Positions 46,541-59,568 of a stretch of 64,000 nt of DNA are shown in pieces. The translations under genes were made by a program, and so were the position numbers. Every line of letters starts with the position of its first letter. The stretch's first letter is position 1. This DNA comes from Diadema setosum (taxonomy: Eukaryota; Echinodermata; Echinoidea; Diadematoida; Diadematidae). The stretch spans positions 11,842,100-11,906,099 of the forward strand of contig CM067059.1 in NCBI GenBank assembly GCA_033980235.1, read 5' to 3'. The notes under the pieces were generated by a model, which worked only from the letters and a program-made list of their open reading frames with translations, was not told the origin of the DNA and did no database searches.

Positions 46541-49305
46541 TCCGACATTCATCACTTCTGCTGCCATGTATACATGTGCAGCGCTTGTCAAATGGCATTT
46601 AGGCTCACAACGGCAGACGACATCTGACAACGTTTGTGACTGTCCTCATCTCGTATTGCTACTGCGGCTCTAAAACGAAAATCCAGACGAGCTTCCCAGC
46701 GTGAGAAGGCAGAGGATAGAGACAGAATATCAATCAGGTCTATCATCATTATTGTAGTTGTAAATCTTTTCATCATCACTATCCAAATCATCATAATTGG
46801 TGTTGCTGCTGCTACCATTGGTATAAGTCTAACTGATGTTATTGGTCTTCCTGATATTCTTTTCATCATGATATCTCTGAATTTAGGGTGGTACTCGAGA
46901 GAGGAGCTTGAATAGAGACTGCTAGAGACTTTGCCACAAAGCCGGACAAACGTGCAAGCAAACATAAAATTCTTATTTGTATTGGATTCTTCCTGCTGTT
47001 AACAAATATAAGTAATAATTATGCACAATCAAGGCTTGAAGCAAGAGTCGGAAATGTATGAAGGGTTTGTTCAGTCGTCAACGTGAGGAGGCGTTAGATT
47101 GTTTCTGTATTAGCATATTTGGAGGTTATTGTTGATTTATTTAGTCAGCTGAGATCAAGAATATCGTTTGTGAACGTACTGTAGAACAGACAGTACTCTT
47201 TTTTGCTGTTTTTGTATTGCTTACTTTTATCATTTGATTTATTTCTTTTGTTTACAGTTTTCAGGTTTGTTGTCTGGTTTTGGTCTGTTCTTTATCTTGC
47301 TTTGTTCCGTTTTGAGTTTCATTCGTTAAGTTTCATTTCAGAATTTTCTCTTTTTTACAACTTAGGTGTATTTGCATGCTCTCCGGCAGACTCATATACA
47401 GACAGCGTTTTAATGCGGGTACGTTGAATGTTCGTGTTTGCATGATGATGAGTAGAAAGCAACATATCAGATAATGATAATAATGATAAAGTCAGGTGTT
47501 AAAAATTAAAGTTAGGAAAAACATCTTGTCTGTCGAAATTCATTCATTCATCTCACTTACATCCTACCCTTATGATTTGTCAACTCTGGCGGCTGTGGCC
47601 GATAAAGGATATAATGTCATTCAAACTCCTATGGTCTACGTATATAGGCTGCAAAGTGGTCAACAACAGAGCACCGAAGTACACTGAGGATTGTCTTGTT
47701 CGACATGTCCATTCAAAGTTCAGTTCAGTTCAGTCCGATTTCGTTTCTGCACTTTTTTCAGGGAAATCATATATGAAAATGACAACAAGGGTATCTGACA
47801 ACATAATAGAAAAAGAAAAACTTTTTACATTCATAGTATGATAATCACAACAATCTTTACAGTTTAAACACGACAATGAGATCAAAAGGAATCGACACTA
47901 CACTTGTTTCCAGGTAAAGAGGAAGAAAAAATGCACGAGCCTGCCAAATTTTAAGCAAGTGCTTGATGGTGATGGCAGCCTCAAGGAGTCTCAAGGAGTA
48001 AGTAAGAAACATGATTAATACATGCATAATACAGATTGGGCATTTTCCCACTGAACTGTGAACCCATCTGTAAAGTGCGGCTTCCTGTTCTACTGCTCCA
48101 AACAGTGCTCCCTTCGCATCTGACATGTCTGAATATTCATCAACAGTCGAACCAATCAAACACAGAGTTTGAAGATATATCTATATCCTGAAACGCCATG
48201 CTCCCATTAAATTTACACCGCCACCACGACCCAGTTGATCTGTATCTAGTTTGACTCCAATGCTGACCCACTGGTGACAATCTCAAAGCGCTTTGTGTCC
48301 AGTAGAAAATGCTCTTTGTAAATATCAATTGCTCATGGAAGATTATTGCAGAATGGGCACAAAATCCTCTAATCGCGTTTCATGTTTTTGCTTGTTGTTG
48401 TTGGGGACTTTTGAATATTAATTTTTCCCTCTTTTTTGCCACGGTGTAGAAGTGTTGTAAATAAAAAGATTGTGCTTCCCATCCGGCGTAAAACCGTTTA
48501 TAATTTTTGTCACAATTTACTTGGCGCTATTAAAAAAGGGAATTGTAAACCATGACTTTAATTAAGGAATTAACTGCTATGAGAATTGACGCTTTGTAAT
48601 TATGTTTTGATAATTAGAAAACATGATATACGATGGATTCCTCATACACAACATGATTTTGTATGACTCAAGCTATAATACCGATGGTGTCACAACAAAC
48701 ATCAAACCTGTTAATATATTCTACGAGAAAGCTCCACAGCAGACGTATTAAAGAATCACGGTATACGAAGAAAACTGATACCTTACCTCGGAATGATTGT
48801 GTATTATGGGACAGCTCGGCCTGTAATTGTAATCTATACATCATGAAATGGTTTTAACTCTTGCAGAAAGAGCAGCTGTCTCTATCTTGTCGCCACTCTA
48901 AGTCTCTCGATTCATTCATTCCGAAGACGGAAAAAGAAATCGGTCTTGTTAGACGCGAGCTCAAAAATCTGCCTTAGAAAAAAAAAAAAAAAAAAGGACG
49001 CGAAGCCCCAAATATCCTGCCGCTTTGAACGATTCGGATTCATGTAAGAGAGTTAGAAGAAGCTTACGCAAAGCTACTTACTTGATCCTGTAGCACGAAT
49101 ATATATATATATATAAAAGAGAGGATGTGTGATTCTGTAGGTACGTAGCCAGTCATGTATATACATGTATTCCCATGTTTCGGTGTGCTCCAGTGGCTCT
49201 GAATACGAAATACAGAAGAAATCTCTTGCAACTGTTGGCGAATGACCTTCCTAATCGACGTGGTTCCAAATAATAGTCTTCACATGGTGTTCATCATTAT
49301 GTGTA
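46541..49305. other. Non-coding stretch upstream of the FAM181-like gene
   Basis: AT-rich apart from the first 150 bp. Includes ATC-rich DNA at 46740-46870, an A-run at 48979-48995 and (TA)n near 49100-49115. No domain-bearing frame or RNA gene. Confidence 0.4.
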
Positions 49306-49309
49306 ATGA

Positions 49310-49425
49310 TGATAGCAACGAAAATTATATTCATAATGATAATGATAGTAATAATAGTAATGATACTACTACTAATAATAATAATAATAATAATGTTTAT
49401 AATAATGTTTATAATAATAATAATG

Positions 49426-49490
<65 letters not shown>

Positions 49491-49541
49491 AAGAAGAAGA
49501 AGAAGAAGAAGAAAAAGGAGAAGAAGAGGAAGAAGAAGAGG
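49310..49541. repeat. (AAT)n / (AAG)n compound microsatellite
   Basis: GAT/AAT triplets from 49318, nearly pure AAT at 49425-49460, then (AAG)n from 49461 to about 49541. The Asn-Lys and Ile-Arg frames are artefacts. Confidence 0.97.
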
Positions 49542-50019
49542 AAATACGTAGGGGTACCAAGATGTTGAAATTAAGGGAGATAATAATAAAATTCAATAGT
49601 CACCGCCGCACTCCCCCTCCGTCCCCGCACACATAATATATGTCAAGACTGTTGAATCACACGAATGTTTTCGGTTTATGCCTGCATATTGTAATTGTTT
49701 GTTTGTATGTTTAGAGCATGATATGCTTCGAACATTTATACTAGTTGTCGAAATGAAAATGAAAAAATGAAATGAAATGAAATGAAATGAAGTACACACA
49801 TGAGACATAAACATTGAAGTAATCAAGCACCTGAATATACTTGAAACAGACAAATCACTGTTTTCTGTTTGGTGGGTTTGTTTGTTTGTTTTTCCTGTAT
49901 ATGATAACTGAGAGTCGGTAATGATTTTTGCTTATCCTTTCACAGTAATATTTTGATATGTGTAAGTCTGCTACATTTTCATGTTGCCTGTAATAAATTA
50001 CGTCAAATAAGACAAGCAA
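49542..50019. other. Non-coding stretch
   Basis: Contains (AATGA)n at 49763-49791 and (TTTG)n near 49877-49889. No gene. Confidence 0.4.
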
Positions 50020-50400
50020 AGCGATAGACGTTTCATCAAAATCGGACGTCAGATAAGAAAGCTATGACATTTTGAAGTTTCATATTTTTTCATTTTTCAG
50101 TTTCATTTTTTTAATCCCAATACAAGCAAGATGGAGGAGGCAATGAGGTTATCATTTCTTTTCTCTCTCTTGGTTTTGAACAGAAAACTATTACTCAAAT
50201 TCTGTTTTCCCTTTCCACCCTTAAAGTCATCACTACTTGTTTATATAACTTGCTGTATTCATTCCATCTCAGAAGGGGAGGGGGTTGTATTTAAAGAGCT
50301 TTCAACCAAAAGGCTTTTAATCCATTGAAATGTTATGGATTTAAGCTCTTCATTTATGTATAGGTCAGTGGGAACTTTGTGTCGTGATGACGTCATCAGC
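50020..50400. repeat. Probable dispersed repeat fragment
   Basis: The phrase TTTCATCAAAATCGGACGTC followed by AAGAAAGCTATGACATTTTG has the character of a dispersed family I associate from memory with echinoderm genomes. No second copy is in this window. A palindrome GATGACGTCATC lies at 50386-50397. Confidence 0.35.
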
Positions 50401-50737
50401 TCTGCCAAAACTTGAGTGTTATGCGACTATACATACCCACGTACTATACTATGCAGGCATGGGTGACACAAGATCCCATGACTTTCTCCTTTTAAGCCCA
50501 ATTCTATCGAAACCTCCATCATCCAGTTCCTTTGGTTTTTAGATTACCCTATTTATTAATGCCAACTTAAACAAGATATAGGATTGTGCACTTTGAAGAC
50601 ATTTCCGTGAATTTGATGTTTATTTGAAACAGTCCTGTACGTCTCTGGCCCTATATGCAAATATGACTGAAATCCAAGTCAGTCAATCTTTCGGGATATT
50701 AATCTCAAAAGCCAGCACCATCTCGAGAATCGTCACT

Positions 50738-50738
50738 G

Positions 50739-50787
<49 letters not shown>

Positions 50788-50805
50788 TACCATCATCATC
50801 ATTAT
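50738..50805. repeat. (ATC)n microsatellite
   Basis: About 17 pure ATC triplets, then degenerate ones. Flanking sequence to 52820 is separate. Confidence 0.95.
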
Positions 50806-52822
50806 CATCATGTGTTTATTACTGTCACATCTTCTGTTGGCACCCACGCTTAACAAGCTTGCGGTATAGGTTCCAACGTATTTCGCTAAAGCATTTTACT
50901 TTGATCAAAATTCTGACACATCGACCACGTACCTATGTTCTATGTTAGTAATGTTTTATTGTATATCCAAGCTGGACATTGCGTGTCATCAAGTTTATTA
51001 TATTTCATGCATTTCTCATTGAGAAATATAAAAATAAAAAGACATGTTATAAGAGTTATTACTGTCACTACAATATCATCCTAATAGTTCCCTATTGTTT
51101 TTCTTCATGGTACATAAATCAATATCAACTTATTTACTCTTCGCCCCCACCCCATCCCGCATGACTAAAGGTATATTTCACCCAATTTGTAATGGGTTCC
51201 ATCTTTTACAAAATCACACGAAATCACAGAGAGAGAGAGAGAGAGAGAGAGAAACGATCCATGCTGGCTTCTACTGGCACAAAATTGCGGAAAATAGGAT
51301 GAGCAAAAGTCTTTGATAAGCAGCAATAGAGATCGAGAAACAAACGACACATGCGATATTTCAATTTAATTCAATTTAATAGTTTATACATATATATTCG
51401 CGGGAACGGGAACAGAAAAGCTTACATGGGACATGGCTAGGCAATAATTTAGAGCATGATTTATATAATAATGTTATAATTGCTCACTAATGCTACATAA
51501 TCATTTATGATTGCTCTAAACATCACTCTGGCCGTGTTCTATAGCAAGAAGTTATTAAGGTCTTTGCTCAGAAGAGGCCCCTGACTTAAATATATTATAT
51601 CCCTTTGTGGCTGAACCTTATTTTGAGAGTGAAAACATTTTCATGTCTCGATAACGGAAGTGAAGAGCCATCTGCCGTAAACGATGACTTCCGTACCGGA
51701 AATTTTTAAGGGTGTATATCATGATGTTTGCAATGTTCTGACGCGCCCAGTTGTCCCGTTGAGTCTTTCTCGTCACGTGTTCGTGGTTAGAACTAAAATA
51801 GGTGTGAAAACTTGCACATTTTAATTTTTTTTTTTAAATCAAGACGAGCAACACGAAACCAAAGACCGTGGATTCCAGGGGAAGGGGCACAGGGGTAGGC
51901 ATCAAAAACAGAGAAGAAATTGAGGTTAAGATGTGTTGTAGTAACATCCTTTGTTTTCTTTTTAATTAATCACGTGATTCGGTAGGTGGTGCGGTTAGTT
52001 CCCCGTTTAATACAAGGGATCGCGTACGTGTGTATGTGTACATGCATGCTTAGACAAAATTTTGTATGCATGATCAATGTACATTATTTTTATCCACATG
52101 GGAATGTACACGTACATTATGTATTCTATTATTACGACGGTCAACTGTGTGATACCGCAAACTTGTAAGATCGCGCTCTGGTGATGTGGTTTTTATTTTT
52201 TTTCGTTAAAATTTGCAAGTGTGAAAGGGTTACCTGACCTTTACTGTCAAGTGCACAAATATAGCTTGGAACCATGCTATCAAAATGTTTGGTTTACCGC
52301 TCGTTATTTTTAGTTACCTTTTAAAATCTCCGTTCATACTCTAATCTTACTTTCCTTGAAAAGAATAGGCAAATCAGTTTATGAAAATACAATCGTATTC
52401 AATACTATCATGCTTATCAATGCTGTCTTCAATATCGTCAATGTCTTCATCATCTACACCACTCGTCATCTGAGGATAACTCATCAAAGTTTTCGTCATT
52501 ATCACTTCAACCATCGTCATTATTCAAGATTCAAGATTCAAGTCATTTATGATCATGCACTAAGGCATAAAAATCTTCTCAACGGTCTCCATTTCAAAAT
52601 TACACATGTAAAGGTTATCATGGTTATGGTTATCAATATTTAAACATTTTCTTTATTGTCGTCGTCTGCGATATCGTGATCATTATCGTCATCCCTAAGT
52701 CACCATTGTTACTGGCACCTTCGGGTGATTAGGTTGGGCATCCTGTTAACCGTCGTAATCGTTCGATTAGCTGGCTGTTATCATCATCATTTTCATTACT
52801 ATCATAATACAATCATCATCAT
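50806..52822. other. Non-coding stretch with (GA)n and TCAAGAT repeats
   Basis: (GA)n at 51227-51252 and TTCAATTTAA duplication at 51360-51378. TTCAAGA is repeated three times near 52521-52541 and could mark an inverted retroelement tail. No gene is recognised. Confidence 0.4.
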
Positions 52823-53051
52823 GAGGTATGAGTTTTCCAAATTCTGCAATTTGTCAATTTTCTGCCCTCTGGACAAATGAAATTTGTAACATCGCAACTG
52901 CTGATCTCAATTCTAACAAACATGTCGGAAAAGGAACCAGCGGTTTTTTTTTTCCCCAACATGTTTGTTAAAATGTAAATCAGTAATTGCGATCTTACAA
53001 ATTTCATAATTATGTACAGAGGGCAGCAAATTAAAAGAGAACTCATACCTC
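52823..53051. mobile_element. Foldback element with about 100-bp arms
   Basis: The left arm 52823-52928 and the right arm 52955-53051 are complementary over nearly their full length, separated by about 26 bp. Shared words are GAGGTATGAGTT, CTGCCCTCTG, GAAATTTGTAA, and TAACAAACATGT. Transcription either way would give a long hairpin RNA. Most simply it is a foldback or MITE-type element. Confidence 0.8.
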
Positions 53052-53083
53052 CTATCTTCACACCTCTGCTTAATATTCTCTTG

Positions 53084-53316
53084 CTCTCAGTCATCATCAT
53101 TGCTGTATCATTATCATCGTCATCTTCATTGCCAACATCGTCATTGCCATCTTCGTGACCAAAGGCACCGTCGTCATCGTCGACATCGGCGTTGTCGATC
53201 ACGGTATCATCGGTCCCCTCGCTGTACACCTCCAACGCCGATTTCTTCCTCCTAACATACTCATTCCTGTCATCTATTTCTTTGGTAAGAGTAACTTTCT
53301 CTCTTCCTCCTTCCAC
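53084..53316 (-). CDS. Uncertain acidic open frame, possible exon
   Basis: A frame of about 77 codons on the minus strand reads through KEIDDRNEYVRRKKSALEVY, then a long Asp/Glu/Asn-rich stretch, then TESKRILSR. It has more G/C at third positions than a plain GAT repeat would give. A TGA lies 27 nt upstream and no ATG is near the start, so it would have to be an internal exon, but no good acceptor is visible. A GTGTGAAG donor-like site follows. It may be only a degenerate ATC repeat. Confidence 0.2.
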
Positions 53317-53766
53317 TTCAATCCCCTCTATGCCGCACCATCACCTCTGATAAAGAGTTACTGTATCCACCAAGCATTCTTTTTTTAGATGAGTACATCA
53401 CACACCAATTTGTTTAATGGCGTAAATGAGGTAAAGGTAGAACGTGCGAATTTTCTATTTAAAAAATATCTTGACATACATCAAATAATTATGAAGGTCT
53501 CACACGTGAGATTATGTTCCAACAAAGATATGCGTTGTACAAGGAAGAACCTTGACTTTTATAGTTCATGTTTACTTACCTGGAAAACAGACTATAATTA
53601 TATATCGTATGGTAAAATATTACACTAATAGAATAGTGCAACAGACTGTCCAGCTAAGTCACCAATAAAGTAACAATTTCCATCCTACTATAAAAGTACT
53701 ACATAATCTCTTACGTCGTTGAGTACTGTCAGTCATTGCAGTCCATATACTTTGCCCACGTATTAT

Positions 53767-53814
<48 letters not shown>

Positions 53815-53986
53815 TGTGTGTATGTGTGTGTGTTATATACGTAAAGCATTTGTTCACTAAAAAAGAAGGTGTGTTTCTTGCGCATCTATACAGCCAACAA
53901 AAGTATTCTATGGAATTCTAAATGTTTTCAGCCTCTAGGGTTAGTCAATTGAAGAGTTATTATAAAGTATCCAGGTCACGTGGCAA

Positions 53987-54022
<36 letters not shown>

Positions 54023-54467
54023 TTTTGTGCACAACAATTATCATTTATATGTCCTGGTAGACTCTAAAGCGGCAATTATAATATTTCTGTAGTTCTATAC
54101 ACTTCTATTTTTTCTTACTTTTTCTTGGCAATATGCAAGCTTTCTCCCTATTTATATATGGAATTCCAGACCAGTCAATAGTTACCGGCAGTTTGATAAG
54201 AAACAGTAAGATGTTTAAGCTCAACAGTAAAATTTTGATCAACTGGCATTAGCCATGATAACCAAATCCATACACATATCAATTTCCATATACGCAGAGA
54301 CAGGTCGAGGGCTATGAAGCCGCCCACAGCACGCGCGAGCGTTGACCTGCTGTTATGCCAGTGAATGTATCGAAGCATCTGTTTGCGCAAACACTGTCGC
54401 TTTTGACATCATGTGCATGACAGGAGATATTAGTATTAAAGAAAGCGCTTTATATATTTCTTGGCAG
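53317..54467. other. Non-coding stretch with (TA)n and poly-T
   Basis: (TA)n/(TG)n at 53767-53836 and a 29-nt T-run at about 53991-54019. No gene. Confidence 0.45.
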
Positions 54468-54556
54468 ATGCACCTTTAATCACTTCAAGCGAAGCATCGC
54501 GAGGCTTGAGCGATACGTCAAAGTCTAGTAAATCCCCTTCCAAGGCCCTCTCTGCG
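54468..54556 (+). CDS. Candidate internal exon, Ser-rich, family unknown
   Basis: 89 nt lie between an acceptor (TATATATTTCTTGGCAG, ending 54467) and a donor (TCTGCG then GTGAGC at 54557). One frame is open through it, with phase 1 entry, reading APLITSSEASRGLSDTSKSS and then KSPSKALSA. Composition is GC-richer than its AT-rich flanks, and both splice sites match consensus well. The Ser/Lys-rich segment would be a disordered linker. No family is recognised. The partner exons would lie elsewhere, possibly outside the window. Confidence 0.35.
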
Positions 54557-55124
54557 GTGAGCAGGAAGCTGCTTTTAAAGGGATATTTAAGAACGCGTAA
54601 TTATAGATTTCTAACAAACTGTCTCAAAATCTATAACGGATATGGAAAGAGGATGAGAAAGGAGGGAATTATTCCGCGCTCTTTTTTTTTTCGTGAATTA
54701 ATAGGCTTACCGCAATTAGCCTCCGCGCACATAGCCAAAAACAAAATGGACGTCGGTTGCACATATTGCTTTTTAAAAGCTCGTTATGTTTCGTCTCATC
54801 ATTGCTTATTAGCTCGCTCTTTTAATTATATTTCCGACATCCGACAGTCCACACAGAGATAATCATATGTTTGTCATCTTCAATCACGGAATCGCTCACT
54901 GTGACCAGTATTGTGACCGCTATCATCCTTCTTTAATTTTATTTTCATCTGCATTTAAATTCTATTTTGTTTCATTTTCATGAATACCATTCGTAGTGTA
55001 AATCTACCGATCAAACAGTATAAATGAAAGACAAATGTTTTAAAACCCCGTGTACACATTTTGAATTTTACATAGTAATTGCAGGTACAGAATGTTCCTA
55101 AATCACTGATAAGCGTGCACTATG
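54557..55124. other. Non-coding stretch
   Basis: The frame from the candidate exon stays open to about 54862, but beyond the donor it has no domain. The rest is AT-rich. Confidence 0.4.
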
Positions 55125-55980
55125 TGTCGAATGCATAAAACAAGCAATTGCTTGTAAGCAATTGCTTCAAGCAAAAGCACAAGCTTGTCTAGCAAAAGGT
55201 CTAGCTCAAGCAATTGCTTAAATCCATATGCATAACCTTTTGCTAGTGCTTATACCTTTTGCTTGTCCCGCACAAGCAATTGCTTGCGTTTTCAACAAAA
55301 GGGACGTAACGCCTGTGCGAACACAAGAACAAAGGCGACTGTGGCAGCATGCATTTGAAAGGGCACGTGTGTGCAGAAACATTTCCTGACATAGCAGAAG
55401 AGCTATGGAATGACACTCATAAATGCACACACAGACGCACACACACACAACTATACACACACTCGTATTACTGGCTGATTCCCTCCGCATCTGCCAGATC
55501 GCACGTGGAGAGACGTCTCCTTGCTCTCCACCGAAGTGAGACATCCTACCTGTTTTTCATCAAATTTTGCGTGCTAACCACTGGACATTCCCATTGTTGA
55601 AATGAAAAATTTCTTACTCTACTTAAGAGTAATTTCTTGTAGATTTATATCACTCCTTCAAAATTGTTGTCTTTCTTCCATGAATATGAAAATGATACTT
55701 AAAAGGGAACGTCCCAGATAAATAAAAGCTTAAGCTCATTTTACAGAGCTTGAAAAATCGTAAGCAATTGCTAGCAAGAACTAGCAAAAGGTATGTTTTA
55801 TGCATACGTTTTTAAGCAAAATAATGATTGGTCTCTAAGCAATTGCTTGCGGACAGCAAGCAATTGCTTGTACTTGCTAGCAAGAGCTTCTGCTCGCAAG
55901 CAATTGCTTGTTTTTATGCATACGGATTCGAGTAAAAGGCTAGCACAAGCAATTGCTAGCGTTTATGCATCCGGCCCATT
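55125..55980 (+). mobile_element. AAGCAATTGCTT-array DNA element, copy 1
   Basis: The left end reads GTGTCGAATGCATAAAACAA and the right end on the opposite strand GGGCCGGATGCATAAACGC, so the termini are inverted repeats. The palindrome (A/T)AGCAATTGCT(T/A) occurs about nine times, in two clusters next to the ends. The core (about 55320-55740) is unique. A second copy lies inverted at 62758-63553. Copy 1 has about 75 extra bp near 55362-55440. No transposase is seen, so it is non-autonomous. Confidence 0.85.
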
Positions 55981-56075
55981 ATGCATCTGAAAATTGAGAC
56001 AATGTGTAGTGGAATTTAACCCACAGAAAAACAAATGTTGTGGGATAGGTCCCTAGAAAAGAAGTCAACATACTC

Positions 56076-56197
56076 ATTTTTAATGATATTCTTTATTTGA
56101 ATTTCATTTATTATCAGGCTCATTTTCACAATGGAACTAGTATGAACAAAACTAAGCAGCTGTATTCTTCTCGCTTGTGCTCCTGAATCAATTTTTT
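56076..56197 (-). repeat. Dispersed repeat, copy B (retroelement 3'-end-like)
   Basis: The minus strand matches copy A at 20213-20328 over about 115 bp, including GAATACAGCTGCT and CAAATAAAGAATA, and ends CATTAAAAA. It lies about 95 bp from the right end of the AAGCAATTGCTT element. Confidence 0.65.
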
Positions 56198-56569
56198 TAA
56201 CATTCAATGATATAGCAAATTCTACCACGCATACAAAAGTGATATAAAATTCTGCATAAATCTCATAATACAAAAAAAGTTATCTTGATCACCTTGATCT
56301 AACTAATCAACATCAACATCAACATCTAATCAACTAGTCATTACACAAACCACACACTAACAATACAGCACTTTCACCTTCAGTAAACTCAGTTTTGAAA
56401 TCTCATAAACAAATTATTCGAACGAAATTCATCACTTCTTTAAATGCTATCAGCCAACTGCCTCCCATAGGTAATTTTGTTATACAAACAATAATCACAT
56501 ATGCGTATTCTTACAGTATTTACCAAAACAAACCGTACTCTATATACTCATACAAACACAAGCACACAA

Positions 56570-56603
<34 letters not shown>

Positions 56604-58139
56604 ACACGAACGCAAGGACATGAACAAGCGTGTGTGCACACACCAACACACATAATAGCTCATAAGTATGTGAACCTATTCAAACAAATATGCCGAGAAT
56701 TAATCATTGCTACTACTTTTGAATAATTCTTCTATTTCATGCTGTCACCATTTAAAGTACTGTTAAAGTAGTTCATGTTTAAGATTACGTTTTATTGTAT
56801 AAAAGCCGGGAGTTCATAGTAATGCAAGATCCAAAGAATTCAAAAGTTTTGGGGCCATTGTAGATGAAAGCATTGTGCAATACAAATACTTTAGTGTGGT
56901 TTTGATGAATTATACATGTCACACTGTCTAGTTGAACATTAATGCATTTCTTTATCTTATGGATTTCAAAACGTCGGACAGTTCACTTACACAGTTATTC
57001 AGTTTAGTTGTTCATTTTGTGCATCAGGCAGTCAAAGATTCAATGTTCGTTAAATACAAATCGACAGTAAGGGATTGTAAGAATACAATTTCTACCACAA
57101 AAAAAGTATGAGAAAGTAATTCTAACTGTAAATGCATCTTAAAGGCATTATTTACCATATTGGATGAAACGAAAACCCAGCTTGGTGCTTCAAGATAGTT
57201 CTAAAATGTGAGTTATGGATAGAAACAAGCAATGTATAAATGTTGATCAGTATAATCAATATAATGTTAAGTATTGTTAAATATACAAAAGTAAACAATA
57301 GTTATAATAAAATTGTTTCTAGACTAAATCGTCTACATTTATAGTTTATTGACGAGAATATTGATATCTCCTTGTTTTATAGGCTTTATTGCAAAATTTA
57401 TATATGGCATAATGTTTTTATGATACAACTGACCTACACATATGCATCAAGTGTGATAACTCGAACATTTTTTAAATCACTGCTCCCAATGGTAAACAGT
57501 ACCTTTAATAGTTTTCTTTTGATTACTGGTATTTCATCAATAATTTTTCCCTTCCACAGGGTGTTTTATTTATACACATATTCAGAAATTGACATTTACA
57601 AATAATTTTTCAATACAAAACAGAATGAGAATTAAATAATAATTCAATCATCGACAAAAAGTAACCTACTGCACTCATACATATAATAAGAAAATTTCTT
57701 TAACTATTTTTACAACATGTAATTTATATTATTCTTTTTTCATTGGCAGAAGCAACCGTAAAGACACTTTTGATATTATATAATTTTGATTAAATGTTCA
57801 AAAACACTTGATAAATAGAGCCCATTTTTTCACAAATAATGATCCTGCCTGAGATTCGCCATAAAAGTATTCCGTATTCTCTATAGGGTAATATTGTTGT
57901 TGAATATGATATACTGCGTTAATAATGTTTTGAAATGATAAGGGACATAATTCTACCGCCATCTTTTCTACTTTCTCTTTTTAAAGAGAGAATTCATCAT
58001 CACGTTATGAAGAAGCCATCATAATCCCTCCGTGCAGCACCAGCTCTCTAAAGCACATCCTCAGTCATTCCATGTTCCAGTTCGCTTTTCCAGCGTGTAG
58101 GCCTTCTTCTTTTTTTTTTCTTTCTTTCCTTCCATTCTT
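56198..58139. other. Non-coding stretch, very AT-rich, with (CA)n
   Basis: (CA)n at 56570-56607 and ATCAACATCAACATC at 56308-56325. Otherwise AT-rich with no gene. Confidence 0.45.
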
Positions 58140-58485
58140 TCCATCTATTCTGTCAAGTCGTGTCATGTTGTTGTTGCTCCTGTTTTGTTCCATCCTGTCG
58201 TAAATTATATTTGTGACAAGTATTTGTAAATAAGTAATTAATAAGTTAGTTTTTTTGAGTGGTTCACAATATACAAGCTTGCTTTTTAGTGGTCCTCTCA
58301 AATCTTTTTTTTTTCCTCAACTGAAGCATAACTTTGAATTTTTTTGCCAGTATGCATTCTTATGTTTGTATCATTTATCTTTTGCAAAGTTGAATGTTTA
58401 TGTTTATGATGTAATTCTGATTTATTCTGTGTTATGTTTTGTTGGAAAAAGAAGAATGAAAATAAATGAATTGAATTGAAAAAAA
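58140..58485 (+). repeat. Possible non-LTR retroelement 3' tail
   Basis: A T/G-rich stretch ends in AATAAATGAATTGAATTGAA followed by a short A-run. An ATTGAA-type short tandem tail after an AATAAA hexamer is typical of LINE 3' ends. No reverse-transcriptase frame is present upstream, so at most a truncated tail remains. Confidence 0.35.
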
Positions 58486-59565
58486 GTCACTAAATTTAAG
58501 AGATTTATTCAGAACCAAGATGAAGTGATCATGGATAAAAAAGAGGATTCTCTGTTCCAATCTCGTTAGTTAATTATTACGAGATTACCTCGTTTTCCAC
58601 TTCATATTGGACACCACATTTCTGTCATTTTCAAAATTTCTTCCCAAAACTTTAACGGCTATAAAATGATGACTGCTTGAAAACCCTGCCCCTAAACCTC
58701 CGTTTTGGGGGATAGCGCGCTCAGGTTTTTGCAACAGCAAATCAACGAGGTATTAAATGATGACAGGAGATTATGTCTTCAAAGACATTCAGCACCCGCC
58801 TTTATAGCACACGCTTCGAATCTTTTCACAAAGCCGCTTGCATATTATGACATCTAATATTTGAGCAGTAAAATGTGTAGATCAAGCTGTATCCGGACTT
58901 GCTATAAAGCTATAAATAAGCACGTTCTCAAACATCACGTTGTTCTCAAGGGAAGTTTGTGCTAATCTTCCTATTATGTTAATGCATAGTATCAATCATA
59001 ATTGGAATATCACACCTTGTTTAGGGTGGAGGGGTTTTCTTTTTGCGTTTATTATTTTTTTTTTGGCCCAGCCTTAACCGATCAAATTTAATTTAATCAA
59101 TAGTTGACAAATCAATGAATTATCCTATGTCCTCTTCTATTCATTTATAGATCATTATTTTGCTCATAAATGTCATTACATTATTATAGTGTTAAGTTAT
59201 ACAACCCTCCCCCAAGTTTCAGGAATGTGGAGCATGATGTAGGTTAGCAAAAATCTTATTTTACAGATTTGAAAAAAACAAAAACAACAAAATAAAACTC
59301 GTATGGATATTATATAAAAAATTCTTATACGTTCCTGTATAACAGACTACAATCTGCACAGAACAATTAAGACAAGTTGAGTTATTCAGGAGACTTCTGA
59401 ACTGACCAAGCACTCTCGAATGCTGATCTCTTCAAGTTTCAATTTTGTCTTCACAGCGTATATAGCTAATGTATTCTGTTTGCTTGCTTTCCATCCAAAT
59501 CAAATAATGGATGAATGAGAAATCATGCATCATGAAGACTTTTGCTGACCGGAAACGCCTTCACA

Positions 59566-59568
<3 letters not shown>
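58486..59568. other. Non-coding stretch, nothing recognised
   Basis: AT-rich with no supported feature. Confidence 0.4.

Noticed and set aside
55218..55544. A 108-codon minus-strand frame similar to one at 63153-63392 on the plus strand.
   Set aside because: The similarity arises because both lie in inverted copies of the same DNA element. The frame differs by large indels and is not under coding constraint.
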